Source: Anaerolineales bacterium (GTDB lineage: Bacteria > Chloroflexota > Anaerolineae > 4572-78 > J111). Taken from it: a stretch of 64,000 bases of DNA. The position numbers and the translations under genes are program-made. Under the pieces are notes generated by a model. The model searched no databases and was not told the DNA's origin. It was given only the letters and a program-made list of their open reading frames with translations. Within the stretch, counting starts at the first letter, position 1. Every line of letters begins with the position of its first letter. This document shows positions 16,724-25,115 of the stretch, piece by piece. The stretch is from positions 90,059-154,058 of the forward strand of contig JACKAT010000008.1 of the NCBI GenBank assembly GCA_020634935.1, written 5' to 3'.

Positions 16724-17309
16724 GGAAATCTCCTTGGGTAAAACGGCTCAAACAATTCTTTTTATTATTCTTGCCAGGTTCAATATTTTGGGTAAACTCA
16801 ATAAGTGTCAACGTCTATTATCCATAATTTACCGCTTGTTGATAATTTCAACTAATTACTCATAACTACCCACGCAAAATCGACTGACCATCGCCCTATT
16901 TATGTCAATCCTTAAATCTAAGGAGATTCTATGACAGAATTGACTGCATCGACCAAATAACTCATTTTTTGAGGAGAATTACGATTCCAGAAAAATTTAT
17001 ATACATCCTGTATACAGCGACCACACAAGCAATATGTCAAAGTTATACATGGATTTTGACTAACCAAAATTTTCGTGCTACCATCTCCACGGCATCTAGA
17101 GCGTCACTTCTTAATGCATACTGCTTGCTGGCTACTTCCGCCTGATTGGGTCAAAAATCCAAGCTATTGAAATTGAAATTATTTAGAGGGAGGTGATATA
17201 AATCTAAAGAGGCCACCGGCTGTATCCCCTATTTAATTGCATGCACCACACTTAACAAAGATGAAATAACTTTCAATGAAGAATGAATTTGCTTTCAAGG
17301 AGGAAGAAT
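16724..17309. other. 586-bp regulatory spacer upstream of the ABC transporter
   Basis: AT-rich and divergent between the kinase and the solute-binding protein genes. It contains the palindrome CTGTATACAG (17008-17017), a weak promoter match TTGACT-17-TACCAT (17056-17084), and a GGGAGGTGAT ribosome-binding-like string near 17190 with no reading frame behind it. No gene is visible. Confidence 0.6.
17008..17017. promoter_or_regulatory. candidate operator, 10-bp perfect palindrome CTGTATACAG
   Basis: It shares its GTATAC core with the site downstream of the GntR promoter at 505-512 and lies about 40 bp before the possible -35 box of the transporter promoter. Function is inferred. Confidence 0.35.
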
Positions 17310-20147
17310 ATGAATAAACGTTTCTTTTGGCTGATTGCTTCTATTGTAGTAGCAGCCATGGTTCTAGCTGCATGTGGTGGACAGGCGCCCGCGCCGGCTG
17401 AGGAAGCCCCGGCTAAGGAAGAAGCCGCCGAACCAGCCGCCGCAGAGGAAAAAGCTGCGGCTGAAGAACCAGCCGCCACTGAAGAAGAACCGGCCGCCGA
17501 AACCGAGGCTCCCGCCGAAGAAATCGATACGTCCGGCGTGACCGAACTCAACATTTTATGGGCTCAATGGGACCCGGCCGACTACCTGCAAGAAATCGGC
17601 AATATGTACGAAGCCGAAACCGGCATCAAGGTCAATGTCATTCAAGAGCCGTGGGGCTCGTTTGGCGACCTGTTTTTCACCGAAATGTCCGCCCAAGGCA
17701 CCTCATACGATATGGTTATCGGCGACAGCCAGTGGCTCGGCCAAGGGGCGACCCAAGGCCACTATCTTAACATGACCGATTTTCTGGTAGGTGAAGGTAT
17801 TGCCGACACCGTGACGCCGGCCACGCTGACCTACTATGGCGAGTACCCGACCGGGTCTGGCCAATATTGGGCCTTTCCTACCGAAGGCGATGCCAACGGC
17901 TGGGCTTATCGCAAAGACCTCTTTGAAGACCCCGACGAAATGGCCGCCTTTGAAACCGAGTACGGCTATCCGCTCGCTCCACCCGAAACCTACGAACAAT
18001 TGATGGATATCGCTAAATTCTTCACTCGACCCGACGATGGGCTGTACGGCGTCGGCATCTACACGCAGGCTGATTATGATGCCTTGACGATGGGTGTGGA
18101 GAACGTCCTCTTTAGCTGGGGCGCCAACTGGCAAGATGCCAACAACAACGTCGAGGGCGTGATCAACTCCCCCGAAGCCGTCGCGGCCGTCGAATTCTAT
18201 CGCGAATTGTACGACTGCTGCCAGGCGCCCGGTCTCAGCAACGCCTTCTTTGCCGAAGTCAACGACGCCTTCATCGGTGGTCAAACGGCCATGATTATGA
18301 ACTACTTCGCCTTCTTCCCGGCGCTGGCCAACCCTGAAGTCAACCCCTATGCCGAAAGCACCGGCTACTTCGTCAATCCCAAAGGCCCCAACGGCGACCA
18401 GCACGCGGCGCTCGGCGGCCAAGGAATGAGCATCATTTCCTACATTGCCCCGGAACGGCAAGAAGCCTCCAAAGATTTCATCCGCTGGTTTGCTCAACAG
18501 GATATCCAATCGGAGTGGGCCAAACTCGGTGGTTACACCTGTAATTCTAAGGTGCTGGCTTCGCCGGAATTCGCTGAAATCGCGCCCTACAACCCGGCCT
18601 TTGCCAAAACCATGACCTTTGTCAAAGATTTCTGGAATGTGCCTGTCTTTGGTGAACTGTTGGTCGTCTCCCAAACCGAACTCGGCAAGTACATCGTCAG
18701 CGGCGAAGGCACGGCTGAAGACGCCATGAACACCATTGCCGAAGAACACCAACAAATCCTGCAAGATGCCGGATTGATCGGTGAAGGAGTCGCGCCGGGC
18801 GCTCCTACTCAAAGCGACAGCAGCGAAGCCGCGCCCGCTGAGGCCACGGAAGAACCGGCCGGCGAATCGTCATCGGCCCTACCGCCTCCGCCTGAAGGCA
18901 TCGACGAACTCAACATTTTATGGGCCCAATGGGACCCCGCCGATTATCTACAAGAGATCGGCAATATGTATGAAGAACAGTTCGGCATCAAGGTCAATGT
19001 CATTCAAGAGCCGTGGGGCTCGTTTGGCGACCTGTTTTTCACCGAAATGTCCGCCCAAGGCACCTCATACGATATGGTTATCGGCGACAGCCAGTGGCTC
19101 GGCCAAGGGGCGACCCAAGGCCACTATCTTGATTTGACCGACTTCATGACCGAAACCGGCATTGCCGACACCGTGACGCCGGCCACGCTGACCTACTATG
19201 GCGAATACCCGACCGGGTCTGGCCAATATTGGGCCTTTCCTACCGAAGGCGATGCCAACGGCTGGGCTTATCGCAAAGACCTCTTTGAAGACCCCGACGA
19301 AATGGCCGCCTTTGAAACCGAGTACGGCTATCCGCTCGCTCCACCCGAAACCTACGAACAATTGATGGATATCGCTAAATTCTTCACTCGACCCGACGAT
19401 GGGCTGTACGGCGTCGGCATCTACACGCAGGCTGATTATGATGCCTTGACGATGGGTGTGGAGAACGTCCTCTTTAGCTGGGGCGCCAACTGGCAAGATG
19501 CCAACAACAACGTCGAGGGCGTGATCAACTCCCCCGAAGCCGTCGCGGCCGTCGAATTCTATCGCGAATTGTACGACTGCTGCCAGGCGCCCGGTCTCAG
19601 CAACGCCTTCTTTGCCGAAGTCAACGACGCCTTCATCGGTGGTCAAACGGCCATGATTATGAACTACTTCGCCTTCTTCCCGGCGCTGGCCAACCCTGAA
19701 GTCAACCCCTATGCCGAAAGCACCGGCTACTTCGTCAATCCCAAAGGCCCCAACGGCGACCAGTACGCGGCGCTCGGCGGCCAAGGAATGAGCATCATTT
19801 CCTACATTGCCCCGGAACGGCAAGAGGCGGCTAAGCATTTCATCCAGTGGTTTGCTCAACAGGATATCCAATCGGAGTGGGCCAAACTCGGTGGTTACAC
19901 CTGTAATTCTAAGGTGCTGGCTTCGCCGGAATTCGCTGAAATCGCGCCCTACAACCCGGCCTTTGCCAAAACCATGACCTTTGTCAAAGATTTCTGGAAT
20001 GTGCCTGTCTTTGGTGAACTGTTGGTCGTCTCCCAAACCGAACTCGGCAAGTACATCGTCAGCGGCGAAGGCACGGCTGAAGACGCCATGAACACCATTG
20101 CCGAAGAACACCAACAAATCCTGCAAGATGCCGGATTAGTTCAATAA
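17310..20147 (+). CDS. sugar ABC transporter solute-binding lipoprotein with two tandem near-identical binding domains
   Basis: 945 residues. A lipoprotein signal ends in LAAC with the lipidated Cys22. An Ala/Glu/Pro-rich linker (about 25-75) follows. Two complete family-1 extracellular solute-binding domains of about 410 residues come next, joined by a second Ser/Ala/Pro/Glu linker. ATG 17310 is chosen because AAGGAGGA lies at 17297-17304. Single-domain relatives are about 420-450 residues. The two halves differ in only a few clustered places. The protein should sit on the outer face of the membrane and deliver a carbohydrate to the permeases encoded next. The duplication is in frame and both halves look functional. 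Confidence 0.9.
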   Translation: MNKRFFWLIASIVVAAMVLAACGGQAPAPAEEAPAKEEAAEPAAAEEKAAAEEPAATEEEPAAETEAPAEEIDTSGVTELNILWAQWDPADYLQEIGNMYEAETGIKVNVIQEPWGSFGDLFFTEMSAQGTSYDMVIGDSQWLGQGATQGHYLNMTDFLVGEGIADTVTPATLTYYGEYPTGSGQYWAFPTEGDANGWAYRKDLFEDPDEMAAFETEYGYPLAPPETYEQLMDIAKFFTRPDDGLYGVGIYTQADYDALTMGVENVLFSWGANWQDANNNVEGVINSPEAVAAVEFYRELYDCCQAPGLSNAFFAEVNDAFIGGQTAMIMNYFAFFPALANPEVNPYAESTGYFVNPKGPNGDQHAALGGQGMSIISYIAPERQEASKDFIRWFAQQDIQSEWAKLGGYTCNSKVLASPEFAEIAPYNPAFAKTMTFVKDFWNVPVFGELLVVSQTELGKYIVSGEGTAEDAMNTIAEEHQQILQDAGLIGEGVAPGAPTQSDSSEAAPAEATEEPAGESSSALPPPPEGIDELNILWAQWDPADYLQEIGNMYEEQFGIKVNVIQEPWGSFGDLFFTEMSAQGTSYDMVIGDSQWLGQGATQGHYLDLTDFMTETGIADTVTPATLTYYGEYPTGSGQYWAFPTEGDANGWAYRKDLFEDPDEMAAFETEYGYPLAPPETYEQLMDIAKFFTRPDDGLYGVGIYTQADYDALTMGVENVLFSWGANWQDANNNVEGVINSPEAVAAVEFYRELYDCCQAPGLSNAFFAEVNDAFIGGQTAMIMNYFAFFPALANPEVNPYAESTGYFVNPKGPNGDQYAALGGQGMSIISYIAPERQEAAKHFIQWFAQQDIQSEWAKLGGYTCNSKVLASPEFAEIAPYNPAFAKTMTFVKDFWNVPVFGELLVVSQTELGKYIVSGEGTAEDAMNTIAEEHQQILQDAGLVQ
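17544..18775 (+). repeat. direct repeat, copy 1 of the duplicated solute-binding domain
   Basis: 1232 bp that recur at 18906-20137 with a constant offset of 1362 bp and, counted by eye, about 97% identity. The stretch 17844-18401 is identical to copy 2 over 558 bp. Confidence 0.9.
18906..20137 (+). repeat. direct repeat, copy 2 of the duplicated solute-binding domain
   Basis: The partner of 17544-18775. Differences cluster at the start of the domain, around YLDLTDFMTETG, at DQYAALG and at EAAKHFIQWF; the rest is almost unchanged. Confidence 0.9.
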
Positions 20148-20160
20148 ATAAGTTAGATCG

Positions 20161-20187
20161 TAATGGCCTGATAGTATTCGGCCATTA
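20161..20187 (+). terminator. stem-loop after the solute-binding protein gene, partial terminator or mRNA stabiliser
   Basis: TAATGGCC pairs with GGCCATTA around an 11-nt loop and is followed by CTCTAATTGTTTTT. It sits between the binding-protein and permease genes of one operon, a position typical of differential-expression hairpins. Confidence 0.5.
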
Positions 20188-20213
20188 CCTCTAATTGTTT
20201 TTCAATCACTTTT

Positions 20214-20242
20214 GGCAGCGACGAGTATAACTCGTCGCTGCC
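20214..20242. repeat. 29-bp inverted repeat (GGCAGCGACGAGT arms, 3-nt loop)
   Basis: A 13-bp perfect stem, GGCAGCGACGAGT with ACTCGTCGCTGCC, lies 50 bp before the first permease start. It could be a second mRNA hairpin or a dispersed repeat. Confidence 0.7.
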
Positions 20243-20292
20243 AAAGACCTTACCTTAGGGTGAGGCGTCAAAAAACGAACAGAGAGCCCATT

Positions 20293-21264
20293 ATGTCCAC
20301 AGTCATCAAATCTCAGACAGAGGTCGCCAAAGCACGCAGCGCCCAACCCAACCCCCGGCGCGATCTCAGCGATAAAGCGATCCGCAACCTATTCATCTTT
20401 CCCACCCTGGTGCTGCTAATTGCCATTAACGTGTTCCCACTGATCTACAGCCTCTACCTGAGCTTTACCAACTACTCGGCCATCGCCAATAAGCAGCCGG
20501 TCTGGATCGGTTTCGAGAACTTTGGGCGGGTGCTCAGCGATGACCGCATGTGGGAATTCTTTTCGACCACCGGCCAGTATGTACTATTTTCCGTCCTATT
20601 ACAGCTCATTATAGGGTTTGCCCTGGCCATGCTGGTGCGCGATAAATTCTTTGGCAGTGGCCTGGTCACCACCTTAATTCTGGTGCCGATGATGCTCTCG
20701 CCAGTGGTGGTCGGCCTGTTTTGGAAATTGATGTATAACCCTACCTTCGGCTATGTCAATTATCTACTCGGGTTCAGCAACCCCTCGCTAGCGCCCGATT
20801 GGCTGGCCAGTCGTTGGGCGGGGCAGCCAACGCCAGGGCTGGCTTTATGGGCGGTCATCTTCGTTGATGTCTGGATGTGGACGCCCTTTGTAATGCTGCT
20901 GATTCTGTCCGGTTTAAAAGCCATCCCCGATTATCTGTACGAAGCGGCGGCCATCGACCGGGCCAGCGCCTGGTTCCAATTCTGGCGTATTACCCTCCCC
21001 CAAGTTGCGCCGTTGATGATGATCGCTATTTTGTTCCGCACCATCGAGGCCTTCAACAAATCGTTCGATCTAGTCATGGGCATGACCGGTGGCGGACCGG
21101 GAACGCAAACTGAGGTCGTCGCGGTGACGCTCTACAAACAGGCGTTTCAGGGCCAGTGGCAAACCGGCCGAGCCAGCGCTCTGGCCTACATGGTGCTGAT
21201 CATCATCATTGCCATCAGCAACCTTTATATTAGAAATCTCAACCGCATGAAGGAAGGGGCTTAA
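20293..21264 (+). CDS. carbohydrate ABC transporter permease 1 (MalF/UgpA-type)
   Basis: 323 residues with six membrane segments; the first (LFIFPTLVLLIAINVFPLIYSLYL) follows a short cytoplasmic N-terminus. The EAA loop that docks on the ATPase is EAAAIDRASAWFQFWRITLP, near residues 215-235. ATG 20293 is used, with GAGAG upstream. It forms the transmembrane channel with the next gene product and is 2 bp from it. Confidence 0.93.
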   Translation: MSTVIKSQTEVAKARSAQPNPRRDLSDKAIRNLFIFPTLVLLIAINVFPLIYSLYLSFTNYSAIANKQPVWIGFENFGRVLSDDRMWEFFSTTGQYVLFSVLLQLIIGFALAMLVRDKFFGSGLVTTLILVPMMLSPVVVGLFWKLMYNPTFGYVNYLLGFSNPSLAPDWLASRWAGQPTPGLALWAVIFVDVWMWTPFVMLLILSGLKAIPDYLYEAAAIDRASAWFQFWRITLPQVAPLMMIAILFRTIEAFNKSFDLVMGMTGGGPGTQTEVVAVTLYKQAFQGQWQTGRASALAYMVLIIIIAISNLYIRNLNRMKEGA

Positions 21265-21266
21265 TT

Positions 21267-22265
21267 ATGGCCGCATTTGAGGAAACCGGGCCGCGCAATC
21301 CGGTCACTGAAAGCATCCGCGTGGACAAAGTCCATCCCCGGGCCAGATTTATGAAGAACGCTCGGGCCATTCTGGTGCTCATTCTGGCGCTGATCGGCTT
21401 GATCCCCGTTGTGGCGATGGGCTTAACCGCCTTTAAATCGCGGGCCGATGTCGTTGCCGTCCCGCCTAAGCTTGCTTTTGAACCCACGCTCGAAGGGTTT
21501 GTCTTTCTCCTCACCGAGCGGTCGCAGCTCTCCGGCTCCAAACTGGAAGAAGCCAAAGCCAACGCGGACGATCTCGGCTTGTTCGGTCAGATTGCCCTGC
21601 GTAACGGCCAACGCGTCAACGGCCCCAGCGACTACGTCACCCGGCTGTGGAACTCGTTGATTATCGCCGGCGGCTCAACGATCATCTCCGTTGTCCTTGG
21701 CTTGTTCGCGGCCTATGCCTTCAGCCGGTTCGATATCCCCGGCAAGGACGATCTGCTCTTCTTCATTCTCAGTACACGCATGCTCCCGGCCGTGGTCGTC
21801 ACTATTCCGCTCTTTTTGATGTTCCGCCAGTTGGGGTTGTTCGATACCCACCTGGGCATGATTTTGCTGTACACGGTCTTTAACTTGTCGCTGACCGTCT
21901 GGCTGCTCAAAGGCTTCATCGATGAGATTCCGCGCGAGTATGAGGAAGCGGCCTTGGTAGACGGCTACACTCGCTTCCAGGCGTTCTACAAAATTGTGCT
22001 GCCGCAAGCCGCCACCGGCATTGCCGCGACAACGGTATTCAGCCTGATCTTTGCCTGGAATGAATACGCCTTCGCCCTGATGCTGACCAGCAACAACGCC
22101 CGCACCGCTCCCCCGGCCATTGCTACCATGCTTGGCCGCGGCGGCATCGAGTGGTCGGCCATCGCCGCCGGCACGCTCACCTTCCTGATTCCGGTCGTTA
22201 TCATCACCTTCGTCCTGCGCCGCCACCTGCTACGCGGCGTTACCTTTGGCGCGATCAGGCAGTAA
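21267..22265 (+). CDS. carbohydrate ABC transporter permease 2 (MalG/UgpE-type)
   Basis: 332 residues. Six membrane segments with the EAA loop EEAALVDGYTRFQAFYKIVLP near residues 228-250. Between membrane segments 1 and 2 the external loop is longer than usual (about residues 85-120, containing SGSKLEEAKANADDLGLFGQ), possibly contacting the unusual double binding protein. It partners with permease 1. Confidence 0.93.
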   Translation: MAAFEETGPRNPVTESIRVDKVHPRARFMKNARAILVLILALIGLIPVVAMGLTAFKSRADVVAVPPKLAFEPTLEGFVFLLTERSQLSGSKLEEAKANADDLGLFGQIALRNGQRVNGPSDYVTRLWNSLIIAGGSTIISVVLGLFAAYAFSRFDIPGKDDLLFFILSTRMLPAVVVTIPLFLMFRQLGLFDTHLGMILLYTVFNLSLTVWLLKGFIDEIPREYEEAALVDGYTRFQAFYKIVLPQAATGIAATTVFSLIFAWNEYAFALMLTSNNARTAPPAIATMLGRGGIEWSAIAAGTLTFLIPVVIITFVLRRHLLRGVTFGAIRQ

Positions 22266-22374
22266 AAGGAAATAAAAATAAAAATTAGAAATAAGAAAAT
22301 AGCACCTGTTATTCCCGGTCAATCCTCAAAAACATTTATTTCTTATTTCTAACATCTAATTTCTTATTGGAATA
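22265..22374. repeat. A/T-rich inverted repeat (AGAAATAAGAAA / TTTCTTATTTCT)
   Basis: An imperfect hairpin of STRR type in the spacer between the permease and ATPase genes of the transporter operon. Confidence 0.6.
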
Positions 22375-22378
22375 AACT

Positions 22379-23455
22379 ATGGCAACCATCAAACTCCGAC
22401 AAGTGGAAAAAAGATTCGGCGAATTCCAGGCCGTCAAACCGATGGACTTGACCATCGACAGCGGCGAGTTTGTCGTTTTTCTCGGCCCGTCCGGCTGCGG
22501 CAAAACGACCACGTTGCGCATGATTTCCGGCCTGGAGTCGGTCAGCACTGGCGACATCTTTCTGGACGACCGCAAGGTCACCTGGCTGCGCCCCAGCGAT
22601 CGCGATATCGCTTTTGTCTTTCAATTTTTCGCGCTCTACCCTCACATGACCGCCCAGCAAAACATCGCCTTCCCGCTGCAAGCCGAAGGGGAGTCGAAGG
22701 ACGAGATCGACCGGCGGGTCAAAGAAGTGGTCGATCTGCTCCAGATTGGCCATCTGCTTAATTTCCGGCCCGGCAAGTTGAGCGGCGGCGACAAACAGCG
22801 CGTCGCCCTGGCCCGCGCCCTGGTGCGACGCCCCGCCGCCTTTCTGATGGACGAGCCGCTCGGCGCGCTCGACGCCGATTTTCGGGAGAGTATGCGGGCC
22901 GAAATCAAGCAGTTGCACCTGAACTTGAACGCCACCACCGTCTACGTCACCCACGATCAAATCGAAGCGATGGCCATGAGCGACCGGATCGTCGTCATGT
23001 CCAACGCCGAAGTCCAGCAGGTCGGCACGCCGGCCCAGGTTTACTACGATCCGGCTAACTTATTTGTAGCCCGCTTCATCGGCAGTCCGGGCATGAACTT
23101 GATGGCCAGCCAATATGGCAATGGCATCGTCCGGCTGCCGGGCGCTAATCAATACGTCGTTTCACCCGATTGGCGCATGGCTTTGGGCGAAGGGCTTGAT
23201 AGCGACGACGTCATCATCGGCTTCCGGCCCGAGGCGGCTCATATCAAACCCGACGGCAACCTGGTCGGCGAAGTCTACGCTTCGGAACTGTATGGCGCTT
23301 ACACAATGCTCCACGTTGAGCTTGACGGTAACGAAATTGTCCATATCCGCAGCGACCGGCAGACCCGATACCCAATCGGCAGTAAGGTTCGGTTCGATCT
23401 TGACCCGGAGATGGTTCGATTTTTCAACCCCAAGACCGAAATGGCCATTAATTGA
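22379..23455 (+). CDS. carbohydrate ABC transporter ATP-binding protein 1 (MalK/UgpC-type)
   Basis: 358 residues. Walker A GPSGCGKTT (about 38-46), Q-loop FVFQFFALYPHM, signature LSGGDKQRVALARAL (Asp instead of the usual Gln in LSGGQ), Walker B AFLMDEPL and H-loop VTHDQ are all present. The C-terminal TOBE-like regulatory domain begins near residue 240. It energises the importer. A second distinct ATPase gene follows 10 bp later, so the complex may be a heterodimer. Confidence 0.93.
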   Translation: MATIKLRQVEKRFGEFQAVKPMDLTIDSGEFVVFLGPSGCGKTTTLRMISGLESVSTGDIFLDDRKVTWLRPSDRDIAFVFQFFALYPHMTAQQNIAFPLQAEGESKDEIDRRVKEVVDLLQIGHLLNFRPGKLSGGDKQRVALARALVRRPAAFLMDEPLGALDADFRESMRAEIKQLHLNLNATTVYVTHDQIEAMAMSDRIVVMSNAEVQQVGTPAQVYYDPANLFVARFIGSPGMNLMASQYGNGIVRLPGANQYVVSPDWRMALGEGLDSDDVIIGFRPEAAHIKPDGNLVGEVYASELYGAYTMLHVELDGNEIVHIRSDRQTRYPIGSKVRFDLDPEMVRFFNPKTEMAIN

Positions 23456-23465
23456 GGAACTGTTT

Positions 23466-24527
23466 ATGAGTGACGTAACTTTAAAGCACATAACTAAACG
23501 TTTCAGAGATGTAACCGCCCTCAAAGATGTCTCGTTTGAAATTGAAGACGGCGAATTTTTTGTCCTGCTCGGCCAGACCGGCGCGGGTAAAACCACCACC
23601 CTGCGCGTTATTGCCGGACTGGAACAACACGATGAAGGCCAACTATTGTTTGACGGCGAGGCGGTGGACAACCTGACCCCCGCCGACCGGGATGTCGCCT
23701 TTGTCTTCCAGCAGTACTCGCTTTACCCGACCATGTCCGTCTACGACAATCTGGCTTTTCCGCTGCGCTCGCCGCTGCGCAAAACGCCCGAAGCGGAAAT
23801 CCGCCAGCGCGTCCAAAGCGCCGCCGAGAAACTGCGCATCAACCACCTGCTCGACCGGAAAACGGCTCACCTATCCGGGGGGGAGATGCAGCGCGTGTCG
23901 ATTGGCCGGGCCATCGTCCGCGAACCGCGCATCTACTTAATGGATGAGCCATTGTCTAACCTGGACGCCAAACTGCGCGAAGCCCTACGCGTTGAACTGC
24001 AACACCTGCAAAAAACCCAGGGCAGCACCACCCTCTTTGTCACTCACGACCAGGTCGAAGCCCTGACGATGGCCGACCGGATCGGCGTGCTGGATCAGGG
24101 CCGGCTGGTTCAGGTCGGCAGCCCGGACGATATCTACGACCGGCCGGCCACCACCTTTGTGGCCCAGTTGGTCGGAACGCCGGGCATCAATCTGCTGCCG
24201 GCCACCCGCCAAAACGGCTCACTAGTGGTCAAAGATAGCTCGATTCAGCTACTGAAGCAGTCGGGTTCGGACAAAGTCCCAAACGATTTCATTCTGGGTG
24301 TTCGGCCGGAAGACGTGCAGCCCACGCCCGACGGTGATTTTGCCGGCGAGATCCGGCTGATCGAGCCGCTGGGCGTCGAAACGATCTTGCACATCAAATC
24401 AGGCCAGCAGTCGTTATTGAGCATCGTCACCGGCATGGCCAGTTGGTCTATCGGCGCGCCGGTTCGCTTCAACATTGCCGGCGACCGGGTTCACTATTTC
24501 TCTAACAATGGTAAACGGGTTAGTTAG
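23466..24527 (+). CDS. carbohydrate ABC transporter ATP-binding protein 2 (MalK/UgpC-type)
   Basis: 353 residues from ATG 23466 (GAGGA just upstream); the frame is open well upstream but that overlaps the previous gene. Walker A is GQTGAGKTT, Q-loop VFQQYSLYPTM, signature LSGGEMQRVSIGRAI, Walker B IYLMDEPL and H-loop VTHDQ. A TOBE domain forms the C-terminus. It differs substantially from ATPase 1, so this is an old pair, not a recent duplication. Confidence 0.93.
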   Translation: MSDVTLKHITKRFRDVTALKDVSFEIEDGEFFVLLGQTGAGKTTTLRVIAGLEQHDEGQLLFDGEAVDNLTPADRDVAFVFQQYSLYPTMSVYDNLAFPLRSPLRKTPEAEIRQRVQSAAEKLRINHLLDRKTAHLSGGEMQRVSIGRAIVREPRIYLMDEPLSNLDAKLREALRVELQHLQKTQGSTTLFVTHDQVEALTMADRIGVLDQGRLVQVGSPDDIYDRPATTFVAQLVGTPGINLLPATRQNGSLVVKDSSIQLLKQSGSDKVPNDFILGVRPEDVQPTPDGDFAGEIRLIEPLGVETILHIKSGQQSLLSIVTGMASWSIGAPVRFNIAGDRVHYFSNNGKRVS

Positions 24528-24603
24528 TTAGTTAGTTGGATGGTTGGATAGCTCGTTGGATGGATGTAGCCAACAAACCAACCTTCCAACGAATCAACTA
24601 ACC
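24523..24603. repeat. STRR-like repeat (TTAGTTGGATGGTTGG / CCAACCTTCCAACG)
   Basis: Repeated GTTAGTTAGTTGGATGG units are mirrored by CCAACAAACCAACC units, forming an imperfect hairpin after the second ATPase gene. Confidence 0.65.
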
Positions 24604-24632
24604 ACCATCCCCCATTTTATAAGGAGCAAATT

Positions 24633-25094
24633 ATGATAGGTATCCGCCGCTACATCCCCATCCAACTTATTATCTGGATTATCGTTTGTCTGATCATGGG
24701 CGCGATTTCCAGGCCGATCATTCAAGCCACCGCCTCCGAGGAGCAGCTCACGCGCAACGTGCTGCTGTCGGCTATTCCGTTCATTCTTTACTTTGTAACC
24801 ATCGTCCTGTTTTTTATCGCGTTGATCGTCATTACCGCCAACCTGCTCAATCACAAAATTCCGGCCAACGTCTACGGCCCGATTGAGAAGAGTATCATCG
24901 CCGGGATTCTCATCGGCATCGTCGGGATGTTCCAACCCTGGTGGTTTCCCGGCTTTCGGCTGGGTTTCTTTCTCCTCTTGATTTCCACCCTGGCCTTTAT
25001 TTTGTGGAGCCACGTTACCCCCAAAGGCCGTCATCATGAAGAACAGACCGGCAGTGTTTCTATCAGCGAGTTTGAGCGGCAAGAAGCATCGTAG
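24633..25094 (+). CDS. small integral membrane protein of unknown function, linked to the ABC transporter
   Basis: 153 residues with about four hydrophobic segments (near 8-28, 45-72, 88-108 and 112-130) and a polar C-terminal tail. I recognise no family. AAGGAG precedes the ATG. It follows the transporter ATPases and precedes an epimerase gene by 21 bp, so it is in the same operon. The rhizobial glycerol importer (GlpSTPQUV) also has two ATPases, two permeases and an extra small membrane protein. A similar accessory role is a guess. Confidence 0.7.
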   Translation: MIGIRRYIPIQLIIWIIVCLIMGAISRPIIQATASEEQLTRNVLLSAIPFILYFVTIVLFFIALIVITANLLNHKIPANVYGPIEKSIIAGILIGIVGMFQPWWFPGFRLGFFLLLISTLAFILWSHVTPKGRHHEEQTGSVSISEFERQEAS

Positions 25095-25115
25095 GCTTGA
25101 TTAAAGGAGACTCTC

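Noticed and set aside
17703..20126. Long minus-strand open frames (369 and 353 codons) opposite the solute-binding protein gene
   Set aside because: They are antisense shadows with duplicated sequence that mirror the two sense domains. The sense frame has a signal peptide, lipobox and family motifs.
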